64,000 bases of DNA from Lodderomyces elongisporus. Its lineage: Eukaryota > Ascomycota > Pichiomycetes > Serinales > Debaryomycetaceae. Below the pieces are notes generated by a model, which was not told the origin of the DNA, searched no databases, and worked only from the letters and a program-made list of their open reading frames with translations. A program made the position numbers and the translations under genes. Location of the stretch: positions 248,001 through 312,000 of the forward strand of contig NC_083673.1 of assembly GCF_030384665.1 (NCBI RefSeq), written 5' to 3'. Shown here one piece after another: positions 50,733 through 59,794 of the stretch (position 1 is the stretch's first letter; each line of letters starts with the position of its first letter).

Positions 50733-52673
50733 CTATGCGCGCCTGCCTTGAAGATCTCGAAGATATTTCTCCTTTTCTAGAGCAAAATACTCTTTCTCAG
50801 TTAATCCCTTCGGTATCTTTGGTGGTACAGCTGGCTTTTGTATATAATCATCATCGTCGTCGTCGCTTTCATCGTAAATGTTTTTGGGTCGGTATTTGTA
50901 AAGATTACTGTTAACATTGTTTTGGTTATAAATATTGCCATTACCATTGCCATTGCTGCCACCTATTCTGGTTACTCCATTCACTCCGCTAGCTTTTTGA
51001 AATACGCTAGGACTAAACATTCCATTGCCAATATATCCAGTCTTTTTCGTCCGCTTATCAATTTCCAAATCGCGTTTGTCGATCCCATTGGCAAATCGGT
51101 TACCACTCTGACTAAAATGCTCGCTAGGGGTTGGTGCATAATATTTGGGATCAATCTCATCCTTGCTAATACGCTCGGGAGACGAAAATTGATTAGCGCT
51201 AGTGCTAAGGGATTTTACTTGCTCGTTAAGCATAAATACTTTGGTGGGTAGCAGATCAGATTCATCATCTAGCCCAACAGAGTCAGCTGAGAAAGGAATT
51301 GCTGTACTATCTTTATGATCAAAGTTGGGCATCAGTGGTAGTGAAGCTGATGATGGTGGTGGCTTTCTTGATACAGGTGGTTTTGGAAGTGGTTTTGTTG
51401 ATGAAATACTGTGCATTGACTTTGCCGGCGAGATACTATGCTGTGGCGGGGGTGGTGGACTTAACGGGCTTGGTGATCGATATTTCATGTTATTATCAGC
51501 AGCATCAGCATAAGCAGCAACAGCATTAGCATCATCATCACCATGAGAAGCAAGATTGACTTGTTGAAAATTGCAATCAGCATATGGAGTACGGTTGCCA
51601 TATTCATGACGTCCGCTTGACATCTCCTCCTCTAGTTTGTCTATATCGCTAGACCCATATGCGCTAATTGGAGAGAGATCCCGTTTGATCCCATTATTCA
51701 TAAAAGCACTCAAGTGCTGTGGCTCGCTTCCCCATTGTTTAACGTTGAGTTTATTCTTGAGCTTTGAAAATTTGGCACCAAACTTTGTCGGGCTTTTTCT
51801 TCCATCTCCAGGACCAGTTACATTAATCACTACTTCGTCATCCCTATCGTGGCTAGAGACGCTTCCATCTCCAGCTGTTGGTAGTTTAAACAATTGATTG
51901 GTCTTCAGAAAAAGCGAGGAACGTTTGCTTGTTTGTGAATTTTCCAGTGAAACAAAGACATCGTTTGTGATTGGTGCATGTGTTTCTGGATGCGCAAAGT
52001 GAACATCGGAATCGATCTCAAAGCTTCCATTCATGTTTTCATCGCCATAACGACCATTTCCGCTACCTTTTCCATTGCCATACTCGTTACCAAGCTCGTG
52101 GCCACCACGATAGCTATGCTGCTTATGATTATAAACATGTTCCTGAGATGGAATCTTTGGTGGTAAAACCGGAGCACTTGCGTAAAACGTCATCTCAAGA
52201 TACACCATTCCTGCCCTCTTTCCAGCACATGTCAAGTCGTACCAATTATCATAAATGTGCTTGCCTTTTGTTGTACTATCTGGGTGTCGAAAAACTATCA
52301 GTGCATCTATTTCACAATTGCCGATTGGCGTAGGATCTCCATTAGTTTCATCTAGGATATCGACTTTCAAGATCGGTTTTCGCTCTCGTGTTAATTGAAA
52401 TCTCACCTCGTGCGTCCACTCGGGTGTTTGGCCAGCTCTAAAATCAGCCTTGGTCTTCTTTGCCTCGACACCTAATCTGACAATGACGTATGGTGATTGC
52501 TTATCGAGTTTCCTTCGATTGGGGAGATGTTTGGCTCGCACAATCATAATCACCAATGTTCCATCGGCGGCATCAGTATATGTGGGGATACTCGGAAGAG
52601 AAAGATCATGGCTCGAGTGGACTGAGCTGGGCACGTCAAGGTCTGCTACGTCGTAGGCCAGGTAATCTGGCAT
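50733..52673 (-). CDS. INN1: C2-domain cytokinesis protein, Inn1/Fic1-like
   Basis: The 646-residue protein has one N-terminal C2 domain (about 36-165: GTLVIMIVRAKHLPNRRKL, DKQSPYVIVRLG, TPEWTHEVRFQL, PIGNCEIDA). A long disordered Pro/Ser/Asn-rich region follows, with many PxxP motifs (LSPPPPPQ, KPLPKPPVSRKPPP, KPAVPPKIPKG), and a charged tail (EKEYFALEKEKYLRDLQ). This is the layout of Inn1 (S. cerevisiae) and Fic1 (S. pombe), bud-neck proteins that couple the actomyosin ring and septum synthesis through SH3 partners such as Hof1 and Cyk3. At 646 residues it is longer than S. cerevisiae Inn1 (about 409), the excess being disordered. The alternative is another fungal C2 protein. It is divergent from RPC31. 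Confidence 0.8.
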   Translation of the reverse strand: MPDYLAYDVADLDVPSSVHSSHDLSLPSIPTYTDAADGTLVIMIVRAKHLPNRRKLDKQSPYVIVRLGVEAKKTKADFRAGQTPEWTHEVRFQLTRERKPILKVDILDETNGDPTPIGNCEIDALIVFRHPDSTTKGKHIYDNWYDLTCAGKRAGMVYLEMTFYASAPVLPPKIPSQEHVYNHKQHSYRGGHELGNEYGNGKGSGNGRYGDENMNGSFEIDSDVHFAHPETHAPITNDVFVSLENSQTSKRSSLFLKTNQLFKLPTAGDGSVSSHDRDDEVVINVTGPGDGRKSPTKFGAKFSKLKNKLNVKQWGSEPQHLSAFMNNGIKRDLSPISAYGSSDIDKLEEEMSSGRHEYGNRTPYADCNFQQVNLASHGDDDANAVAAYADAADNNMKYRSPSPLSPPPPPQHSISPAKSMHSISSTKPLPKPPVSRKPPPSSASLPLMPNFDHKDSTAIPFSADSVGLDDESDLLPTKVFMLNEQVKSLSTSANQFSSPERISKDEIDPKYYAPTPSEHFSQSGNRFANGIDKRDLEIDKRTKKTGYIGNGMFSPSVFQKASGVNGVTRIGGSNGNGNGNIYNQNNVNSNLYKYRPKNIYDESDDDDDDYIQKPAVPPKIPKGLTEKEYFALEKEKYLRDLQGRRA

Positions 52674-53667
52674 CCTGAATTAATAGTGGTGAAGTGATGA
52701 AAATTGCAAATAAATATAGAACTGAGAAATGAATAAGTATAGAAAATCAAAAAAAAAAAAACAAAAACAAATCAAACAAAAGAAGCGAGAAACAACAATT
52801 GATATATATATATATAAATATATATATATATAAAGATATGTATAGATATATATTCTCAGCACAAAAGGTCTGTACCTGGATAAATGAAATTCGTAAATCA
52901 AAATTAGTTCTTTGTTAATAGTGGCTGTTCAAGAAGGGTAAAAATCGTTTTGAATGATGCAAGTGTTGGTAATACAAAGGGTGGTCATCCTCAGCGATAT
53001 CTGAGCTTCTTTTCGACCCGACTGAATGGCCTCATTTCTCCCTTCCCGTTTCAGTTGCGACTTAGGACTTGGGACGTGGGACGTGGGACTTAAATGATCT
53101 GTACAGTAGAGAGAAAAAACAAAAAGTGAGAATAGTATTATCACTTTTGTGTAACTGTTTGTTTTTAGTCCAAATTGAGGCTGAGTGGTTTCCATATCAA
53201 TTAAGCCGCATTTTACGTGGCTTATATTCACAACATGATATCGAAACAGTTTACTCCCTTTCAAAGATGAAAAAAAGAAATCACGAGCGGAATGAAGGTC
53301 GACTTATGATGAGTGTTAAAATAACGGGCCTTTTTGAATTTAAAAAAAAAAAAAAAAAAACAAAGAAGAAGAGGAAGAAAAAGAGAAGGTTCTGCAATGC
53401 AAATCGTAGGTCTCTATCAACGTTTAAATGAATCAGTTTGAGCCATAAAGTTTTATTGGAGTTACTGTTTCCTACGTTCTAAGATTTCTACCTTACTTGG
53501 ATTAGCGGTCGTAACTTCACTGATCTTGGCTTCTCTTTTTTTTTCGTTACCACCTCTTTTTTAAACCTCATTTTTGATTTTTGCGCTTCATTTTAACACC
53601 CAAAGCTCTAATTCTACCTCCCACTCATTATTTAATCTTTCCGCCTTCTTTTAACACTTTCTCCTCA

Positions 53668-53679
53668 CCCCCCCCCCCC
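53668..53679. repeat. C12 homopolymer
   Basis: Twelve C on the plus strand, 277 bp upstream of the RPC31 ATG. Confidence 0.9.
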
Positions 53680-53740
53680 TCATTTTCTTGCAACGGAGGC
53701 TGGCGAACTATGCTCTTCGATTCTCGCACCACTTATACCG

Positions 53741-53775
53741 CGACCTAAGTCAACACGACCTTAGTTTATGCGACC
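53741..53775 (+). promoter_or_regulatory. Three CGACC motifs at exact 15-bp spacing upstream of RPC31
   Basis: CGACC occurs at 53741, 53756 and 53771, the first two followed by T(A/T)AG, and a related CGCACC lies at 53725-53730, about one period earlier. The array ends 180 bp upstream of the RPC31 ATG, a typical yeast activator distance. The binding factor is unknown to me. Confidence 0.4.
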
Positions 53776-53955
53776 ATTACAGCGCATTGTCACGAGCGCA
53801 AAATTTTATTTTTTTTTCTTCTTCTACTCATCTGTCTAGCACACAAAATCAACACTTTTTTCATCTCATCTAGGTCTTTCTTATTATACCTAAAACTTTG
53901 GGTTATTTGCTTTTAGACAACTTTCGTTTCATCTTAGACCAACTAGTCAAACACA

Positions 53956-54732
53956 ATGTCATTTAGAGGAGGCGGAAACAGAGGTGGAGGAAATAGAGTC
54001 CTACTACCGTTTGGACTCGATTACGCAGATATTTTGCAAAGCTCGGAAACGACAGAAAAACCACAGTACATCCTTCCTGTCAATAGCGAACCATCTGAAA
54101 ATGAAAAACTAGCGGCAAAACAAGCTATCAATTTTGCCAAATTGATGTCTGAGGGTCCTTTTTATACCGGGGATTTGGACCTGGCGAGAATAGCTACAAC
54201 TGCAACAAACAAGAATGCAATGGCGCATTCGGCAAAGGAAAAGATCCAAGATGAAGAAGCCAAGAATCAGTTGCATAATGTAAGTGAAGACGGTATACAA
54301 CGATATTCAGATAAATATAAGAAAAGAAAGAAAACTGCCCGAACTATTGAAGAACATCCTTACCAGTTGCAATTCTTCCCCGAAGAGCTATACCTGGTTA
54401 TGGGAGTCTCTAGTAAGCAAAAAAAGTTATTGTCGCTATCGAAATTCAAATCTGGCGGTGGCTTACGAGAATTCTTGTCTTCGGAAAAGCATGAGAGTAT
54501 GAAAGAAGAGGAAAAGTTAAAAGCATTGAAAGAACAAATGTTGAACCAAGTTGGAGCAGACGATGACGAGGGTGATAGAAAGGAAGACAAGGATGAGCAT
54601 AGCGAGCCAGAAAGTGTTGATGACGAATTTGATGATGAAGATGATGATGACTACAATGCCGAAAAATATTTCGACGACGGAGATGACGATATGGGTGATG
54701 ATGGAGGTGACGATGATGAAGCAGCGTTTTAA
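53956..54732 (+). CDS. RPC31: RNA polymerase III subunit C31
   Basis: Part of the C31-C34-C82 heterotrimer needed for Pol III initiation at tRNA and 5S genes. The 258-residue protein begins with a Gly/Arg patch (MSFRGGGNRGGGNR) and LPFGLDY, has INFAKLMSEGPFYTG (about 57-71), GIQRYSDKYKKRKK (about 113-126), HPYQLQFFPEELY (about 134-146) and VMG. It ends in the diagnostic acidic tail with DDDYNAEKYFDDGDDD and EEAAF-like DDDEAAF. These match my recollection of S. cerevisiae Rpc31 in order and spacing. Codon 147 (54394-54396, ELY-CTG-VMG) is CTG where S. cerevisiae has Asn, so Ser decoding is much more natural than Leu. Convergent with RRP9, 252 bp apart. Confidence 0.95.
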   Translation: MSFRGGGNRGGGNRVLLPFGLDYADILQSSETTEKPQYILPVNSEPSENEKLAAKQAINFAKLMSEGPFYTGDLDLARIATTATNKNAMAHSAKEKIQDEEAKNQLHNVSEDGIQRYSDKYKKRKKTARTIEEHPYQLQFFPEELYLVMGVSSKQKKLLSLSKFKSGGGLREFLSSEKHESMKEEEKLKALKEQMLNQVGADDDEGDRKEDKDEHSEPESVDDEFDDEDDDDYNAEKYFDDGDDDMGDDGGDDDEAAF

Positions 54733-54984
54733 AATAGTGCATGTAAAGTATAGTCACAGAAAGGTACATAATCGTTTAATAAAAATGATGAAAGAAACTG
54801 AGTAAGAGATGAATAAGAGATGAAACCAAAATGAATTTGATAAAAGAAAAAAAAAAGTATAGGAAGAAAAGGATGAAACTGAAAAGAAAATTAAAAAAAA
54901 AAAAACAAAAAACAAAAAGAATATAAACTACAGTAAATTTTAGCCGTGTCATTATTGTTTAACAATACAATTTCCTATTTTTTT

Positions 54985-56679
54985 TTATACATCAAAAGTA
55001 AAGCTAACCAATGCATTTCTACCACCAGGTATCTTTCCAAACCATCTACCAAACTTGTGTTCCTTACTCAAAAGCACAAACACTTTCAACTGCTTCTTCT
55101 CGGGAATCTCAACACTATCTATACTTACCACATGTCCCTTTAAATTTTCGATTTCGCCAATTAGTTTGAATGAACGAAGTGTTTCGTCCAATTGCCATAT
55201 TTTCACGGCACCATCAAAAGATCCAGTAAAGAACACGTCACTATACGCAGGAGCATAGATTGCAGTAATCCAGAATGGTTGTTGCTCGGGAATTTGTCGT
55301 GCAGCAAGCTCGGTTTCAGTCTCGGCACTGGCTTCTTGGGGTTTAAATTGTTCTTGCAACCCATGGGCTAGTCTCTTTGTCGTTTGTGCTTTTTTCTTGG
55401 CCAAAGACCACAATGCCACATTCCCGTTATCTGAACCTGTGACAAAGTGTGATTCATCAATCATGCTAACAACATCAATGGATCCTTCATTATGGAATGG
55501 TTGATCTTCTGAGTCGATAACTCCATTATCGTTTGCATCACCATTTTGCAAACTCTTTTTCTTTTTATGTTTCTTTCCTTCTTGTGTGTAATCACCTCCT
55601 CTAAAAGTTAACCTTGTTTCCTCAGCAACTTTCCAAAACATTGCCGTCTTATCTCTACTTCCCACCGACACGCATGTTTCCCTCGCCAACGCGGAAACAT
55701 CAGCCACGTTGTCTTGGTGTCCATAAAGAACTTCGAGCTGTACAAATTGATTGATGGAATATGTTCTCAATCGCAAATCCGCGCAAGCAGCAAATAGCTG
55801 GTCGCTGTTTCGTCTAAACACAATGGAGTTCACCGCAGATCGTGTTTCCAACACTTTTAAACATGCCAAGTTTTCGCTTGACCAAATGATCAAACGTGAA
55901 TCTGCACCTCCAGTGACAATATACTTGCCATCTGGCGAAGCAGCAATGCAATTGATTTGTTCCCAATGATGGTTGGCCCCTGGGTTCGTCTTATCTAGAT
56001 TAAAAAACTTGGCTCCGCCTTTGGTATGCTTAACTCTTTGTGGTTTGTAGTTCTCCAGACTTATATTCCATTTAATTATTTCACAATCCTTGGAAACTGT
56101 GTAAAGATATGGGTAATGCAGTGCCATACTGGTCACATTTTTCGAGCCTATCCTAGTGGTTACGAGTTTAACAGCTCGGTCATCATCCAATTGCTGTGAA
56201 ATTTGTGAACCAAAGAATTTGTAAACATAACCTTTGCTTTCTGCGACATCTTTCTGTAATCGCCTTGCCAAAATTTCATTGTCCAAATCCTGCGCATCAT
56301 AATCGCCGCCATCTTCTTCATCTCCATCACCTCGAAGCTCTTCATTTTTTAAATTCTCAAGATACTGCTTGGCTAATCTTCTTCGTTTATCTGCTGCGCT
56401 CTCTTCAAAAAATTCTTCATCTGAAGAAAGATCTCCTTCTGCACCATTTTGTCCGTCTTCGTCATGGTCTCCGCCTATCAGCTCGGTCTCTGAATCATCA
56501 TCACTGGCACTAGAAATCTCTTCATCAATGTTGGATACAGTGGATGCTTGTGGAGTAGATGACCTCGACTTGTTCCTTTTCGAACTCTGTGCAGCTAAAG
56601 AAGAAGAGGAAGTGGTACTAGTAGTTCTCGAACGTTTTCTTTTCCTTGATGGGTCTGATAAAAATGGATCTCCTGCCAT
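54985..56679 (-). CDS. RRP9: U3 snoRNP WD-repeat protein Rrp9 (U3-55K)
   Basis: Binds the box B/C motif of U3 snoRNA and is needed for early 18S rRNA processing in the nucleolus. The 564-residue protein has a basic Ser-rich N-terminus (SRKRKRSR, about 9-16), acidic patches, then the family motif RRLAKQYLENLKNEE (about 100-114). WD repeats follow from about 180 (YTVSKDCEIIKWN, YIVTGGADSRLIIWS, CVSVGSRDKTAMFWK, HFVTGSDNGNVALWS, VFFTGSFDGAVKIWQ) to the end (GGRNALVSFTFDV). The order fits Rrp9, which usually has seven WD repeats. A basic KKHKKKKS insert lies before the fifth repeat. A (GAA)n tract is in the likely leader, 63 bp upstream of the ATG. Confidence 0.93.
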   Translation of the reverse strand: MAGDPFLSDPSRKRKRSRTTSTTSSSSLAAQSSKRNKSRSSTPQASTVSNIDEEISSASDDDSETELIGGDHDEDGQNGAEGDLSSDEEFFEESAADKRRRLAKQYLENLKNEELRGDGDEEDGGDYDAQDLDNEILARRLQKDVAESKGYVYKFFGSQISQQLDDDRAVKLVTTRIGSKNVTSMALHYPYLYTVSKDCEIIKWNISLENYKPQRVKHTKGGAKFFNLDKTNPGANHHWEQINCIAASPDGKYIVTGGADSRLIIWSSENLACLKVLETRSAVNSIVFRRNSDQLFAACADLRLRTYSINQFVQLEVLYGHQDNVADVSALARETCVSVGSRDKTAMFWKVAEETRLTFRGGDYTQEGKKHKKKKSLQNGDANDNGVIDSEDQPFHNEGSIDVVSMIDESHFVTGSDNGNVALWSLAKKKAQTTKRLAHGLQEQFKPQEASAETETELAARQIPEQQPFWITAIYAPAYSDVFFTGSFDGAVKIWQLDETLRSFKLIGEIENLKGHVVSIDSVEIPEKKQLKVFVLLSKEHKFGRWFGKIPGGRNALVSFTFDV

Positions 56680-57248
56680 GTTTCAAGTTTGATATTGCAC
56701 GTCTTGTATTGAGTGTTGCTTCCTTTTCTATTTCTTTTTCTGTTCTTCTTCTTCTTCTTCTTCTTCTTCTTCTTCTTCTTCTTCCAAACTGTGGAAATTT
56801 AGATAGACTTATCTGAAGTATATATATATATAAAAAATAAGATTGAAATTAAAATTTAAAATTGTCAGCAGTGATTATTGTAGCGATGTTAATGCTGAAG
56901 CTGGTGGTGAGGCTATTTGTTCTATTTTGATTTTCAAGTTCACCTATTTGCAAAGAGGAAAAAAAAAAATATCTGTGCGATGGAATCGCGATGATCTTAA
57001 AGGGAAAAAAAAAAGACAAAGTATTGAGCAAAACTGACTACGAAGAAATATTGAAAATAATAACAAAACCAAAGTCAAAACCAACGTCAAAACCAAAGTC
57101 AATTAAGACAAGACAAAAGACAATAAAGCAAAATAGAATAACTTCAAATATAATTATAATACAACTCGATTGTATGCTTTTGCTACATAGCAAATAATAG
57201 CTAATAATTTACCTTGCTCATTTATTTTTATAAACTTCTAGCAAATAT
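56680..57248. other. Intergenic: RRP9 promoter and PGA2 3' region
   Basis: 569 bp with (TTC)14 (56742-56784), (AT)n (56820-56832), a PAC-like GCGATGA (56988-56994) about 310 bp upstream of RRP9, and three copies of a 12-bp AAAACCAAAGTC-type repeat (about 57064-57101). No gene seen. Confidence 0.6.
56742..56784. repeat. (TTC)14 trinucleotide microsatellite
   Basis: About 14 TTC units, GAA on the RRP9 coding strand, 63 bp upstream of its ATG. Confidence 0.9.
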
Positions 57249-57632
57249 TCAATCTTCTAACAAATCTTCAATATCAGCATCTTCTTGTGCATCGAAGGCA
57301 CTTTGGTGTCTTTGTCTCGTTTCCAGCGCTATTTGCTCCAACACCATCTCGGTAACTTTGACATTCTTTCTAGTTTTCTTACCCCAACCGAATTCCTGAG
57401 CTTCTTTATTTAATTTCTCATCGATTTCTCGTTGTGCCTCTGCTTCTCTTTCAGCTTTTTTCGCTTTTTCTTCAGCATCAATCCTAAGTTGGTGTTCTGT
57501 TTGCCTTTTTCCTGCCCATTGAGAGTAGTATTTACGGAAAATAAGGTAGGCAAAAATAAATATTGCTAAGCGGAAATATCTCTTGAATGTATCTTTTTCC
57601 ACATAGTCGTAGATCTCCTCAAACGCTGCCAT
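57249..57632 (-). CDS. PGA2: ER membrane protein Pga2
   Basis: Pga2 is an essential small ER/nuclear-envelope protein required for Gas1 and alkaline phosphatase maturation in budding yeast. The 127-residue product has one hydrophobic segment (about 18-37, RYFRLAIFIFAYLIFRKYY). A charged helical stretch EEKAKKAEREAEAQREIDEK follows, then the diagnostic FGWGKKTRKNVK (about 79-90) and the acidic end DADIEDLLED. These match my recollection of S. cerevisiae Pga2 (FGWDKKTRRRVK and DADIEELLEE) and the family length (about 129). Tandem with RRP9 and ALF1 on the minus strand. Confidence 0.92.
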   Translation of the reverse strand: MAAFEEIYDYVEKDTFKRYFRLAIFIFAYLIFRKYYSQWAGKRQTEHQLRIDAEEKAKKAEREAEAQREIDEKLNKEAQEFGWGKKTRKNVKVTEMVLEQIALETRQRHQSAFDAQEDADIEDLLED

Positions 57633-58215
57633 GGTCAGTATTGTAATTGTATGTATAGATATATATATATATGTGTGTGTGTGTGCGTCTATGCCCTTAT
57701 GTGTTTAGGTGTATGTCTAGTTGTACCGGTGTCTAGGAGATGTCAATTATGATAGTTAGATCAAACTTTCAAAATTCCAACAGTCAGCTTATATATATGT
57801 TTATACATTCAAATGTATGTATATTTATATCCTGATATATCCATATAGTAAAAGTATGTGTAAAACTTTAGTCGGAGTTAAATCCCGCACGCTTACAATT
57901 TTCTTTTTTTTTGGTGCTCTCTCTATGCTCTCTCTGTTTATTTCTTTTTCTTTCTTTTGTTGTTATTTTGTTAGCTTGTGCATCTGCTGTTGAACCGCGA
58001 TCCAGACCCAAATAGTGCAAGAGTTTGATAGATTGATAATATTGATGATGCTTGATTGCATGTGTGTGAGAGTTTAAAAGTTTGAAAATTTATATACATA
58101 TATATATATATATACTTGAAACTCGCTTGTTTTGAGTACTATATCAAAAGTTTACATTTTTCAAGGAAACTTGCTTATCCTCAAAATTCGTGTCTATCAA
58201 ATCCATGTAACTTGC

Positions 58216-58247
<32 letters not shown>

Positions 58248-58312
58248 CAAAACAAAACTTGTCAATCCTTTTTGTTGTTTTGTTTTCAATCATTATGTTC
58301 AAACCGCTGATA
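57633..58312. other. Intergenic: PGA2 promoter and ALF1 3' region
   Basis: 680 bp dominated by (AT)n and (TG)n tracts (57658-57686, 58095-58115, 58215-58243). No gene seen. Confidence 0.6.
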
Positions 58313-59110
58313 TCACAACTCCTCATCCAGATCGTCCATATCATCAAATGGATCTAATTCTGGGAAATCGCCAACTTCAACGGTGGTAGGTTTAACAAAA
58401 CTTCCATGTCCCGGTCGGCAATCAAATACTTGAATTGTTCCAATGTTTCCACTATTCTTTCCTACAGGTTCATCAAATTCTATCCCTACCCACTCCTTTT
58501 CTCCATTATCCAAAACTTCGATTTTCCCGGTATATTTCACTACCCCTCTTCTCTCCCCTGAAATATTGATAACTCTGCATCGATCCCCAACATGGATGTT
58601 GGCCAATGCTTCTCGGTCCTTGGCCTGTTGTTGTGCCTGCAATGTTTGGTACTCCGGGTTGAACCGGCCTAGTTTGTTCTGCGCTTTCCAATTCAAAACA
58701 GAATTGGCTCGTCTCTTGTATTCTTCTTCTGATAGCTGGAACTCGCCCTCAACTGGTGCGCCATTGCTCGACGAACCTGGCGCGAGAGGTATGTTGGAAG
58801 GAGATGACTCATTAGTAAGCTGGTTTGTAGTTGAGTATGGGTCGGAATCAATCACATGGATTCTGCTGTAATCTTTCAATCCCAATGATGATAATAAAAC
58901 ATCCTCATCTCGAATACCAGAATCATTATGCAGTATCTTATGAAACTCGTTAGAATATTTGTTTGGGAAATATTGCAAAACTTGGTTTCTCGGCTCAACA
59001 CCTGTGATTTGTTCTAGTCTTTGTTTGAGGTAGTGAAGATTCCATTGAGGCGAGATGCGTCTCTCCGATGACGTTAAATCTGACGTGATAAAGATATTAA
59101 GGTCACTCAT
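58313..59110 (-). CDS. ALF1: Alpha-tubulin folding cofactor B (CAP-Gly protein)
   Basis: Binds alpha-tubulin and helps its folding and tubulin dimer turnover with the other cofactors. The 265-residue protein has an N-terminal ubiquitin-like domain (about 1-90), a helical linker with RRANSVLNWKAQNKLGRFN (about 132-150) and a CAP-Gly domain (about 176-250: VGDRCRVI, RRGVVKYTGKIE, WVGIEFDEPVGKNSG, GHGSFVKP). The end reads DDLDEEL. The order and length match S. cerevisiae Alf1 and animal TBCB. The CAP-Gly signature is GKNSG instead of the usual GKNDG; the Ser codon is AGT, so this is not a CTG decoding effect. Everything else looks intact. Confidence 0.93.
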   Translation of the reverse strand: MSDLNIFITSDLTSSERRISPQWNLHYLKQRLEQITGVEPRNQVLQYFPNKYSNEFHKILHNDSGIRDEDVLLSSLGLKDYSRIHVIDSDPYSTTNQLTNESSPSNIPLAPGSSSNGAPVEGEFQLSEEEYKRRANSVLNWKAQNKLGRFNPEYQTLQAQQQAKDREALANIHVGDRCRVINISGERRGVVKYTGKIEVLDNGEKEWVGIEFDEPVGKNSGNIGTIQVFDCRPGHGSFVKPTTVEVGDFPELDPFDDMDDLDEEL

Positions 59111-59794
59111 GTTTGGTAATGGTACTGGTAGTGGTACTAGTATTGGTAGTGCCGTCGTGACTGGTACTGGTACTGGTGTTTTGATTGTTAATGTACTATA
59201 ACGTTAGACTAAGTGATGCTACTTGTTCGTATCTCAATAAATTACGCGCTAGCTTGTTTACCAAAAAAAAAAAAAAAAATAAAAAAAAAAGAAAGAAAGA
59301 AAGAAAGAAAAGAAAAAATACACGGCGAAAGACTGACGAGGCGACAATTTGTCCATCAAGAGAAATACTACATGACTCAAGGCCCATTTTAATTAATAAT
59401 ACAATATGCGTTTGTTAAAACTTATTAATTTCTACAATACCATGTGGAAGAAGGTTTGAAAACCTGTTACACTTCCCATTGTTATTATTGTTGATATTTC
59501 TTTTTTCTTGGTTAATAATACAGCAAAATAAGGAATTGAATAATTGTAATTATGTTTTTTACGTATATGAACGTGTTTTGAAGTTGCTTTGAGGTTGCTT
59601 TGAGGTTGTTTAAAAATGATAAACCTTGTTTTTATTCTGTTTATATGTTCTTGTGGTTCTTGTACGTTCTTGTAAATGCTTGAGTGCACTTCTTTGAGTG
59701 TGTGCATATATAAATTCTGTTTTTTTTTTCAACGTCTGTATGAGTTATGAAATCAAGGGCAAAAGTGTCGACAAAAACCAAAAAATTTCACACT
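59111..59794. other. Intergenic: ALF1 promoter and NDC80 3' region
   Basis: 684 bp with a GGTACT-type repeat just upstream of ALF1 (59113-59177), A16 plus (GAAA)n at 59262-59316 and T-rich sequence after NDC80. No gene seen. Confidence 0.6.

Larger units (their letters stand above)
52674..53955. other. Divergent intergenic region between INN1-like gene and RPC31
   Basis: 1.28 kb: (AT)n at 52802-52832 near the INN1-like start, an A18-like tract near 53342-53359, C12 at 53668-53679, and the CGACC array at 53741-53775 before RPC31. No gene seen. Confidence 0.65.

Noticed and set aside
53700..53735. TTCGATTCTCGCACCA resembling a tRNA 3' half
   Set aside because: No T-stem pairing and no upstream A box; it is better seen as part of the RPC31 upstream region.
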